NCBI RefSeq assembly: GCF_050624435.1
Contig: NC_134545.1
Coordinates: 86,518,063 to 86,582,062 of the forward strand
DNA: 64,000 nucleotides
Direction of reading: 5' to 3'
DNA from: Tenrec ecaudatus
Taxonomy: Eukaryota; Chordata; Mammalia; Afrosoricida; Tenrecidae
The notes beneath the pieces were generated by a model, which saw nothing but the letters and a program-made list of their open reading frames with translations, searched no databases and was not told the origin of the DNA. Within the stretch, counting starts at the first letter, position 1; each line of letters begins with the position of its first letter. Shown here piece by piece: positions 22,501 to 34,300 of this stretch. The translations under genes and the position numbers were made by a program.

Positions 22501-25346
22501 ATCACTCAGCTGGGGGCCAGACCAGGACTAGAAAACGCAAATGTTCTGGTGTCTGGACCTGTCTCCAACCTGCTGGCGACACACATTTTGAGGCTCACTG
22601 CGGGCAGCCACACGGACACTAGCCCAACTAAGCCACGCCCCGGCCCTTCTAGCCGCCTGGTCCCGCCTCCGCCACACGGACCACACCCACACAGGCTCAG
22701 CCCTCAGCCCAGCCACGCCGGCCACGCCCAGTCACATTCTGGCCCCGCCCCTACACTGACCTCCCCCTCACATTCAGTTTTCACAGTCCATGCACTCGCA
22801 CGTGAGGGCTGAGCCAACGCTTTCCCCACCCACTGCCACACTGGCCACGCCCACACGCATTCGGGTCCCGCCCCCGGAAGCACAGGAGAGCCACTTGCTT
22901 TCACTGACTGAGGGCAGAGCTTGGGGCCCGCAGCACGGCAGCAGCTTGAGGAACCGCTGCTTCAGCGCTTTTTTAGTGGGCCCTGGAGGGTGGCCTGGGA
23001 AAAGAGAAGACCCCAGGAAGGCACATTAACCCCCACGGTCCCTCTGTCCCTTCCCCCTTCCCCGCCAGTCACAAACAACCCGGGCTGGGCGGAGGGCATT
23101 GGGGATGGCGGGTGGAGGTGGGGGTAGGAGTGAAATGGCAGGGTGGCAGGGGGTAAGGTTAGGGCAGCCTAGTGGGTCTCACTGGTGTGGGAAATCCATC
23201 AAGGTGGCTCTAGCACTTTGTACCATGGGACACAGCCTGGGGACAGCGAGACAGCAAGGAAGGAAGGAGGCAGTGGCCTCTATCTGCTGACCCAGTGCCC
23301 ACAGTAAGGTTTAACCCAGGGACTGCCTGGATAGGAACACGCCTCTCTCTCTCACACATATACACACAGTGACAGGCGTATATAGTGATAGGCACATAGA
23401 ATGATAAATCACAGTGATGAATATCATACAGTAACAGCTTGATACTCAGTAATTCACCCACACTTGATGGCTTAAGCAGGTCCCCAAACACACAGGCACA
23501 CTTTGATCTAGCACTCCTTAGTACAAACACACACCAATATGACTTAAATAAAACAGGATACCAAACCCAAAACACTCACTGCCATCTTGTCAATGCTGAC
23601 TCATACTGACCCCTGTGAGTTTCTGAGACTGTTTACCGGAATAGAAAGTCCAATCTTTCTCCCACAGGGATGCTGGGGATTTTGAACTGCCAACCATGTG
23701 GATCGCGATCCAACACATAACCACTACACCACATGATACACACATAGGGAAACCCATACAAGTCATCACACAGGGCAAGATCAAACCACATAGGACACAC
23801 AATGACCCTGGGACATCATGTCACAGTGAGTTAAGGACACTACAACACACACATGCTGTGAACTCATAATATTCTGACACATAAACCAGGGTCACCATGG
23901 CAACCACCTATACTATAGTGTGACTCATCTGCAGAGCCCCCCCATTTGTCCTCAGCCACCTTTCCTTTATGTTTCTCCAGCTGGCACTCAGAGGTTTTCG
24001 ATCAGAGAAACCTAGTTCATTCACCCTGAAAGTGTGGGCCCTCCCAGACTTCCCAGTATGGATCGTCCTTTGAAGGCAAAATTACAGGAAAATTTGAGAC
24101 AACTACAGACCTATCTCCTAGCTGCCCTCATTCCCAGTCTCAAAGACCAGAACCCAGGATCACACCTGGCCCGCTACCTAAAGTCTCAGTCACTCTAGAA
24201 GAGGCCAACTTTGGTTTGGTTTCACACCCATGCATACCCACCCCACCCTACCAAGCCAGAGCCTGCTCCCAGGGAGATGACTTCATGAGGTCACTTGTAG
24301 TCTTGCCCACCACTACGTACATCTCAGCCCTGAAAGCTATAAAGAGGTGGGAGGAAGGAGGCAGTGGGCTGTGCTGGGGATCAGGGATGGATCTTGGTGG
24401 CCTGGCCCCAGGCCCAGACCTCCATTAGCCCAGACTTTGGTTGCTTGAAGCCAAACTGCACCTGTCTCCTGGGGTGGTGTAGTTGCCAGTGGGGAGTGGG
24501 TGGCAGCTTCAGCGCCTCTGTCCCTAAGACCAACGACCTTGGTCTCAGTTATTCAGAAGTTGAATAAAGAGGCTGCCTTTAGCCTGGTGAATGCTTTGGT
24601 TTTTCCCGTGGCCCCTTTAACCACCTTACAGTCTAAAGGAAATCACCAGGCAGCAGCAGCTTCTTGGGATTGGATGAGAACAAACCCAGTCCAGCCTCCC
24701 AAGTTCAAGGACATCTCACTCTCTGCTCTCCATGCAGCAGAGGGGTGCGGTGGCTAGGAGTTTTCTGTTCTTACTAAACCCTAAAGCAAACAAATTGTAG
24801 ACCTTCCTGTGCCCCCCAGTTTCTTTTACATTTTTCCAGTTCTCCCAAGTGTCTTGGCACATCTTCCTCTCTCTTGTGGAACCCAGGAATAGCCCTAGCC
24901 CTGTGGTGGAGCTGGGGAGAGAGGAGGAGGCCAAACTGAACTCTCTACCTCTCCAGCATCACTCTCCAGAGCTGGTGGGATAGGCTGGGGAATTGACCTC
25001 CCATTCCCAACATCAAAGCCCTGGAGATCATCTTGCCCTTGGACCCTGGGAGGGGCAAAAGAAGGTGGGGTGGGGGTGAGGACTTGAGAAGCAGAGGCCC
25101 TGATTTGATCCACCTCCAACCACAGCTAAACTAGGATTACCTCAGTGTCCCCACTCCTGTCCTTCCAAACTTCACCCCCATGCCAAATTCTGGGTGTGGA
25201 GTTGGTGTATCTTCAGAGAACAGCCACACACTTAACCCAACATCCATCAAGGAGGTTCAGCCACACAGGCCTTCCAGCCTCCCCCGGGGGGCCCCTTCCC
25301 CTTGCACCTCCCAGCTTTCATCCACCATCTCAGCCTGTGTCATTAC

Positions 25347-25396
<50 letters not shown>

Positions 25397-28300
25397 CACT
25401 CATTTTTCCACTCTAACACACATGAGCACTCAGTCTCACCCCTGAACGGTGGGAGGATGAAGAACCATCTTTAGAGCCAAGACAGACTGGGCCCTGGCTC
25501 TCAAAGGAACTCCAGAACAGTATGGTATTATCACACCACCCTAAAGCCTCCTTCCTCCTCTCCAGACGCCCTCCTGCGGGTCCCCAGACTCACTTCATGT
25601 CATCTTCACACCCCAGTCCCCTCATTCCTCACCCCTCCAGCTGACCCACCCCTCATGCAGTTCCTCTCCGGAATGGCCCCTCCTCACCTCTAGAAGGTGG
25701 CCCATCCCACCACTCTCGGGCTCACTCCTGCCCTAGCCTTGAGGGCGGAGTGACCCGCTTTAACACTGCAGGGCAGACAGACACCTAGGTTACCTTCCAA
25801 GGAGACAGGCTCAAAGAGACCAAACTGCTCCAGGACCTTGACAAACAGCCCGAGGACCACGAGCACAGCGACCATCTCCAGCCCTTCCAGGTTCATGGTG
25901 GGCCCGGGGCATGGCCCCCACCAGGCTGAGGCTCAGACGCCAGCTTCACACCACCTCCCATCCGGAGTCCTAGTCGGACCCGCAGCCTCCCTCCGCCTCC
26001 CCGCCCCGTCTCTCCTCCCTCTCCCCTTCACCCCGCCTCTGGCCCACACGCCTCCCAGTCACAGCCGCAGCCTCTCCCTCTTCCTGGGGCCACCTCAAGG
26101 CTAGGACAGGCCCCTCCTCGGACACCTTCGGCATAAAGGAAACTAACCAGGCCAGAGGAGAGACAGGGGCCTGAGTCCAGCTTCCCCAGACACCTTGGAG
26201 GCGACTCTGTAACAGGAAGGGCCAGAGAGAAGCGAACCGCGGGCAATAACGACCAGGGCAGTGCGGATGAGTGTGTGACACGCTCGATATGGGGATATAA
26301 GGGTCAGAAGACACGGGCGTGCGTGCATCTCCTTCTCCCGTGCCTGTGTGTTCGTGAGTGCCCACACTTGTACTTTAGTGTGTGGTGAGGGAAGCGCGTC
26401 CGAGTGTGCATAAGGGGGTGTGGTGTTAGTAACTGAGGATGCCTGCATCTCGGTGGAATTGTCTACGTGTGTGTGACTATCAGGAGGCAGTGGAGGGAGG
26501 CAGTGACCTCTTGCATCAAGAGGACACCACCGGCATCGATTGCGGTTGCCGTGGAGACTGTGAGACAGGAACTACTCTCCTCCCACAGGCCACAGACCAC
26601 AGGCAGGGAAACTGAGGCCCCAGGGAGCTCCAATAGCCTGCACAGGAAGAGGGCTACTTGGGCCCATCACGACCCTGTAGGGCAGGGATTGATGTCAGCT
26701 GTCTGGGAAACGCTCCAGGCTCCTTGTGGGAACGTGAACTTGCCAACTGGGCTCCCCAGCCCCACCACCCCACTTGCCTCCAGCCCTGCCTCCGCCCAGG
26801 GAAGCCCAGTCCCGGGGTGGGAGGGAAATATGAACCTTCCTCGGCAGCCCAGCAATCCCTCTCCCTCGCCAGGCGCTTCCCTCGTGCGGGGAGGGGAAGA
26901 CCTGCGGGGACCCCTGCTGAGCGAGTAATCCGTGCATCCCCCCCCACACACACACACACACGTTTGCTGGCTCGGCCCGGCCCGCTGCGGAGGGCTGCTG
27001 GGTGCCAGACTCTGCCGCACTGTGCGCTTGCAGACGGCATCCCCCTGCGCGCCATCCGAGGCAAAGGAGGCTGGGCAAGGCCCCAAACTCAGGCAGTACC
27101 TGAGCCTCCTTTTTTCTCGGCGCCGGTGCTCTGGACCACCGCGCGCGCAACCGTCTCCGAAATCTGGCCCACCCGGAAGGCCCCGCGGACGGCGTGACTC
27201 AAGGCCGCTCGCCCTCCATCCAGCGGGGAGAGGAGTTTCCTCTCGGGCCATCGCCTGGGACAGAGGCTGGTCCCCTGCAGTTCTGCATGGCCACCACTGG
27301 GGGTCAGGCACCCACCTGGCGCCGTCGGATCCCCTGCCCGCAAGGCCACCCTCTGCCGGAAGGTGAGGAGGGGAAGCTTGGAAGAAGGGCTGTCTCCAGC
27401 AGGCTAGCTCCTCTGCTGGCCAGTCAGGAGCTAGTTTGTCTCTCACGCCTTAGAGCAGTGGTTCTCAACCTTCCTCATGCTGCGACTTTCATACAGTTCC
27501 TCATGTGTAGCGACCCCCAACCATAAAATGATTTTGGTTGCTACTTCATAACTGTCATTTTGCTACTGCTATCAATCATCGTGTAAATATCTGATATGTA
27601 GGATATATTTTCATTTTAAAAATCATTTTATTGGGGGCTAGGATGTATTTTCATTGTTACAAATTAACACATAGTGATTCATCACAAAACATTATGTAAT
27701 TATATATTGTGAAATATTTATGTGTTTTCCAATGGTCTTAGGTGACTCCTGTGAAAGGGTCTTTCGACCCCCAAAAGGGTCAAGACCCACAGGTTGAGAA
27801 CTGCTTCCTTAAAGGTTGCAGATCACAGGTGTTCTAGGCAACCGTCTCCCTGTGACTGTCTACATTCCACCCCTGGGGTTTCAGACTCTCCCCCCATCCT
27901 CATCCACAGAATTCTTCATTTCAGTGTCTCTTAAACACTTCAGACTCAGGCCTTACTCTGGGCCTCTCTCTGCTCCTGCTCTCCCTTCTTCCTCACTCCT
28001 ACAAGTCTGACCTGCGTTCTGAGGCAGCGAGCATCCTCCTCTGTCCCTTTCAGAGCCTTGGTGTTCTCCCAGCCACCAGACTCATTCTTGGGCCCTCAGA
28101 ATTCAACCCTGGATTCTGCCATGTGGGGACGGTAAAAAGAGGCAGCATAATATGGTAGGTAGGGAGTACAGGGCCAGATTCCGTGGTTTCAAATCCCAGG
28201 TTTGGCACTTGAAATTAACTGGGCAAGTTCTTAACTTCTCTGTAACTCATATTTCCTACTTCATATGCATGGTTTAAATTCGGGAAAGGTGTGCATCAGG

Positions 28301-31300
28301 GTTGTATCCTCTCATCATGCTTGTTCAATCTGTATGCTGAGTAAATCATCAGAGAAGCTGGCTTATATGAAGAAGAATGTGGCATCTGATTGGAGGAAGG
28401 CTTATTAACAACCTGCATGCACTATGCAGACGATGCAACCATGCTCGCTGGAAGTGAGGAAGACTTAATGCACTTGCTGGTGAAGATCAAGGATTACAGC
28501 CTGCAGTATGAATTACACCTCTATGTAAAGACCAAAATCCTCACAACTGGACCAGTCGGTAACAACATGATAAATGAAGGAAAGATTGAAGTTGTCAAGG
28601 ATTTTGGCTCTACAGTCAATATTTATGGAAGCAGAAGGCAAGAAACCAAAAGACACACTGCATTGGGTGAATCTGTTACACAAGGACTTCTTTAGGATAT
28701 TGGAAGGCAAGGATGTTGACTATGGTGCGCCCGACTTCACGTGGATGTGTGAGTTGTACAATGAATAAGGAAGATGGAGGGAGAGTTGATGCCTTTGAAT
28801 TATGGTGCTGGCCAAGAATATTGAAAGCATGATGGAATGCTAAATGGACAAACCAATCTGTCTCGGGAGAAGTAGAGGCAAGGATGTCAAGACTTTATCT
28901 CCCATACTTTGGACATGCTGTCAGAGGAGAACAGTTCCTGGAGAAGGGGATCGTGCTTCGTGAAACAGAGGGGCAGTGAAAGAGAGGAAGGCGAGATAGA
29001 TGGACAGAGTGGTGCAACAATGGGCTCAGGCACGGGGCAATTGTGCGGAGGTCGCAGGATTGACCAGGCAGTGTTTTGTCCGTTGTGTATAGGGTCTCTA
29101 TGGGTTGGAACCAACTCGATGGCACCAAACAACCACAAAACATGGTTCTTGGGAGGAGTGAATGAACGAATACATGGAAAACTCTTCGAGTAGGGCAGCT
29201 GTTCAATCCCACCAGCCATTCTGCAAATGAAAACTGAGTCTGTCTGCTCCTGTAAAGATTCACAGTCTTAGAAACCCACAGGAACAATTCTACTCTGACC
29301 GATAGGGTGGCTAGGTGTCAGAAGCTTTGGGGTTTACCATTATTTCTGGAGGGACAATTGGAGGTTCCGTGTAGAATTCTTGCCTTTCATGTGGGAGTCT
29401 GGGGTTTGATTCCTGGCCCATGCACTTCTTACGCAGCCCCCACCCTTCTCTTGGTGTGTTACGTTATGAACAGGTTTCAGTGGAGTTTCTAGACTAAGAC
29501 AGAATGGGAATAAAGGCCTGGCAATCTACTTCCAAAAATTAGCCCATGGGAAAAGCCCTGTGGAACCCAACAATCCAATCAGGGGGATGGCACAGGACTA
29601 GGCAGAGTTTTGTTCTGTTGTACATGGGGGTCACCATGAGGTGGGAGCTATCTTAAAAGCAGCAAATAACCAAACCATTATTACTAATGTAGCAACCCTA
29701 CCCCCGCCCCTTAGATTGCCATAGCTCTTACTGATTCACAAAGCACTTCTACAAATAAGGCACAGAGAGGTAAAGGGACTTACTCAAGGCCAACCAGCTT
29801 AAGAGAGGATGAGGGAGAAATCTGAACCTAGATCTTCTGTCTGAGCCAACCCTGTCTCTTCAACTACATTGGGCAAAGATGTTAAACAATTGTGCGTATA
29901 TAAATTCAACACCAGGTTCTGGGCTGGTGCCTGTGGCCCAAAGCAAATCAAACATGGTTCTGGTTTCCAATAGTGGGCAGGGAGACATGTCACCACTACG
30001 TTATAAGGCTATAGTCATTCAACAAAGAGTGCCTAATATTTGCTGGCAACTTTTTGAGGAGCCCGGTGCTGTAGTGGTTACGTGTTGGGCTGTGATCCAC
30101 ATGGTCAGCAGTTCAAAATCACTGGAGAGCTCCTCTGGAGAAAGACTGGGCTCATTTCTATGTCTTGTAGGGTCGCTGAGAGTCAGAAGGGGGTCGATGG
30201 CAGTGAGTTTGATTTCGTTTGGTTTAGATGAGTCAGGAAATGAACTTTAGTAAAAGCCAGACTTGTATTTCTTTCTAACTGGGCAGCAGTCTACGGTCAT
30301 TACAAACACCCTGAACGTGGCCGATCTCATCCAACTGGGAAGCTGGGAGAAAACTGGTGGCGAGCATACCTTTTCCGCTGGACTTGCAAGGATGGCTATT
30401 GGTAGTTTTACATTTATAGAGTCGAGATGGTAACAATGCTTCTACTCACATTTTGTGTTTATTCAAAAATTAGATGAATCAATGAGTTCTAACACTTTAG
30501 AATCGTAAAATGTACACACAAGTTATTTTATCCTGATTATCATTGTCCTTCCCCCAAACCCTCACTGCCATGGAGTCCTTCTCCTTCTCAAGTGACACCA
30601 AAGGCCAGAGTAACACTGCCCTATTAGGGTTCTAACCCTGTAAATATGAATGGGAGTTGAAAGGCTCATCTTTTTCCCAGGGAACGAAGGGTAGTTTCAA
30701 ACTGCTGACTTTGTGATCAGCAGGTCAACTCGTGTGAACAGCATGAGTCCCCAGGGTACCTAGAACATTCTTATCTGCTCCCGTGATGTCCCTCTCAGAA
30801 GTCATGCACCTTCCCTTCCTGCTCTATAGGAAGAGGGCGTGTCACCACCTGCCTTAAAAAAGGGATCAACATTTATCAAGCACATTTTGTGTTCTGTCCA
30901 CTTTACATATATTATCTCATTTACATACAGTATCTCACTCAAACTCCAGAGGGTTGGTTCCGACTCCCAGCAGAGTAGAAATAGTAGGCATAAGAAGCCT
31001 GATGGAGTGAGCTATCCTTTCTAACGGCTGCTGTGAGCACAGGGAGTCTTAAACTTCTCTGCAGATGAGGAATGGAGGCTCAGGAACATGACTTGCCCAA
31101 AATAAAATAGCTGAGGAAAAGGTGGGTTAAGACTTGAACCAGAGCCCCGGCTCTGCCCCCTCTCTGGCTCTCTCTCCATAGAGAGGAATGCACATGGCGT
31201 GTCACAGAGACCTGGAAGGTGATAGCTAGTTCAGGTGGGAGTAGTGATGGGTAGGGAGAGCAAGAAGGGTCAGGCTCAATGGAGCCTTGAATGGCAGATT

Positions 31301-34300
31301 AGGTTGTTTGGATTGAATGAGGCACCTGGGGTGCAGCTTCCTGCCCGTCCCCTAGTTGATTCACAGACCCCAGAACAACTCAGTTCCCTCCTCTCCCCCC
31401 TCACTCCCACCCTCAATTCCTCAGATCCCTGACCCAACCTCACAGGAACCCAAGGTCTTGCCTGTATCCCTCAGGCCCCTGGTGAGAGAGTCTGTCCGAA
31501 ATGAAGGAGTTGTTTTTCAGGCGTTGGACTGCTCACCCCAACGTGAGCAGTTCGAAACCACTAGCCCACTCACAGCTACTGCTGTAAAGATTTAAAGTCT
31601 TCTAAACCGTAGAGGGACAGTTCTACTCTGTCCTAATGGGTCACTATGAGCAAGAATCGATCTGATGGCGGTGAATCAGGGTCTGTGGGAAACTTGCTCA
31701 GATCTGTCCTCTCCAAGAGCCCTGTACTTAACTCTTTACCCAGTGAGTGAAGCCTTAATGGAAGTTCTTCAGGACCAAGAAAGGCCCAAGGGAAGGCTAT
31801 TTGGGGATACTAGGTGCCCCACCTAGGGTCTTTAAATCTCACCACAGAGATCCCATCGTTCACACCCAGGATTAATGTTGCCTTGTGTCTGGGGCCTGAC
31901 CCCGTGCAGCTGCCCTCCTTCCCCAGCCAGTGAAAGCCCTGCTCTCAGACCGGAGTCCCACTCCAGCCACAGCCAGGCTAGAAGCTACTGCAGCCCCTAG
32001 CGGTACCAGGTGATTAATGGCATCCTAGATGTTGGGGCTATTTTAGGGCCTGGAAGTCATGCCTGCAATGATTGAGAGCTGGCCCTGCCTGGCTCCAGCC
32101 ATCTGTCACCAGAGACAGGTCCAGGCAGGGGGTTCCGGAGTGTATGCTCCCGAGAGAGAGAGTTTAAACATGGCTCTGGCTCAGCCATCTCTTCTGGGCA
32201 AGGAGAGGTGAAAGGCCCAGGAAGCCAAGTAGCTATCCACAGAGAGAGACAAAAAACTTCAGGTTCTTCCAGAAGCAACCACAGGGCCAGGTTGCTTTGA
32301 GGCCAGGTTGCAAGGGAAGGCTGAGTTCTGCGGGCGCCATTTCCATAACCCTGAGGGAAACCGGGTGTACCCGAATCCCACAATCCACATGTCACAAATG
32401 TCCTAAATACAATACCACGTTATAACCCCACTACACTCAGACTACACTTACTTAATGTGACTCAGAAAGCCCAACCTACCCCACAGCAAAGAATGCCAGT
32501 ACATGCCCCTTAGAATGCCCCATGCGGCTCCCAGAAACATGCACCCCCCCAGGGGTGCAAAGCCCCAGCGCTCGCCTCACCTGCCCCCCTGCCCTGTTCA
32601 GCCCCAGGAAAGGAAAGTGATAAGCCCTTTGCCAGGCCATATCCACCACTCAGCCATGAACTCACTAGCTGAGTTTATGTTGGTCCAGCCTTGTCTCTGG
32701 ACCCGCCCCAGCCATCGACAGCCCCCTTAGTCTTGACAAGCTGCTTTCTGCCTACTCTGCTCCCAGCTTCCTCCTCTCACCCCGAGAGGGCCCAGCCTCC
32801 TCCTCGGTGGGGCTCAGTGACAAGACCTGCCCTCCTCCAAGTATCAGCAACCCCACCCATCCTTCTCTTGCTTTCTTTGAAGTCTAGCTCCTCACCCCCC
32901 ACTGTTAGTGGATCCACCTCCGTGAGGGTCTGGTGCCTTAAAAGCTTTTCTTTGAAGAGACCCGGTTACCCCCACTCCCCACCCCGTGAGGTGCCCCCTC
33001 ACCCCACCTCTGGAAGGCTTTCATCCCACTGCCCCTATAGGCCAGGGATCCTGCCCCTCCCTTCCTCATACCTGGCGACAGTGACCCAGTCACCAGCTGG
33101 TAGAGGGATCGCGCTGCCTGCCCCAACGGGCTCCGGCACCTGCGGGGGCATCGGTTCATGGTGTGGCCGCGAGTCCTGCGGCCATGCTCCGCCCCCAGGC
33201 CGCCTGGCGGGGGCGGTCCCTGCCCCAGGGAGCAGCCCAGCCGGGGACTCGCCCTGGTGGAGCCTCTGCTGGCCGAGCTGGGGCACGCACCCTGACCACG
33301 TGGTTGGATGTACCTGCCCCCAAAGTTCCCGGACTCAGGGAATGTGTGTGTGTGTGTGTTGGGTAGGGGGGGCACACACCTCACAAGTTTCTTCTGCAAC
33401 GTTTTCTGGCAGGAAAGGGGAGCCCACAGGGGACCTGAAAAAGGAGCGGGAGGCATCGACGCTGTCATTGCTTGCCACTCCCCTGCCCCCCTACCCTCTG
33501 CCTGTCCCCACACCACCCACCCCTATTTTGGCATGGATACGGAGGGGTAAAAGGATAGCGTTGTCATGGCAACCCCTCTACACAGCCACCCGTCTGGGAG
33601 CAGTGGGAGAGGAAGCTGGAGGGAAGAAGAGGAAGCGACCTGACCTGTGTATTGGGGTGGCAACGACGAGCCCCCAGCTGAGTGTCTTCTAGCTCCAGGT
33701 CTCTCTCTCTCTCCCTCTCTCGCACGCCTACGCCTATCTGTGCCCGCCATCCCTCTGCGTCCTGGCCCCAGGGGCTCACGGGTGAGCACCGGGCGCTGAC
33801 CACCAGCCCGCACTCCCGCGCTCGCACCCACTCAGAGCCCTTTCCCGGGCTCCTTGCTGTCTGGTTAGACCTGAAATAAACCCCTTCAGGACCCTCTTGC
33901 TTCTTCACATGCCTGAGACCCTGCAGGAGAGAGGACACAGCCCACTCCCCGGCTGGGATCCGCTGTGCATTTTTTGATGGAAAATTTCATTCACCTTGGG
34001 GAGGGCACCTTTTAAGCCCATGCAAATGTTGCCCGCGGGGCTCGGCCACTGGCCTTTCCGGACTCGGCTGCCCGCGCATGGCTCATCTGACCGCACGAGG
34101 GCGCCCAAGCCCGGGGAAACGATGCGCACGGCCACAGCCGGGCTCTGCAGGTGCCGCGCTGCACCTGGGACCGCGACCCAGGTCTGGCCAACCGGATCTT
34201 TTCGGGGCTGGGGCTGGGACAGGGCTGTCGCCGGTCGCTGCCTTTCCCCCCAACCATTGGGTGGTCAGCAGGCTGCTCCCGCCGGGCTAAGCAAACTAGT

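Noticed and set aside
26667-27446. 259-codon minus-strand open frame upstream of the alternative KCNIP2 exon
   Set aside because: Overlapping open frames on both strands point to base composition rather than coding; kept only as a possible promoter region.
28390-28695. YADD-containing open frame as a possible host gene
   Set aside because: It is a decayed RTE reverse transcriptase with stops just outside; no sign of domestication.
30056-30110. tRNA-like segment at the head of an AfroSINE
   Set aside because: A SINE promoter region, not a tRNA gene; no complete cloverleaf was identified.
32691-33692. 333-codon plus-strand open frame in KCNIP2 intron 1
   Set aside because: Pro/Ser-rich composition in a GC-rich block and a GT repeat inside; no domain recognised.
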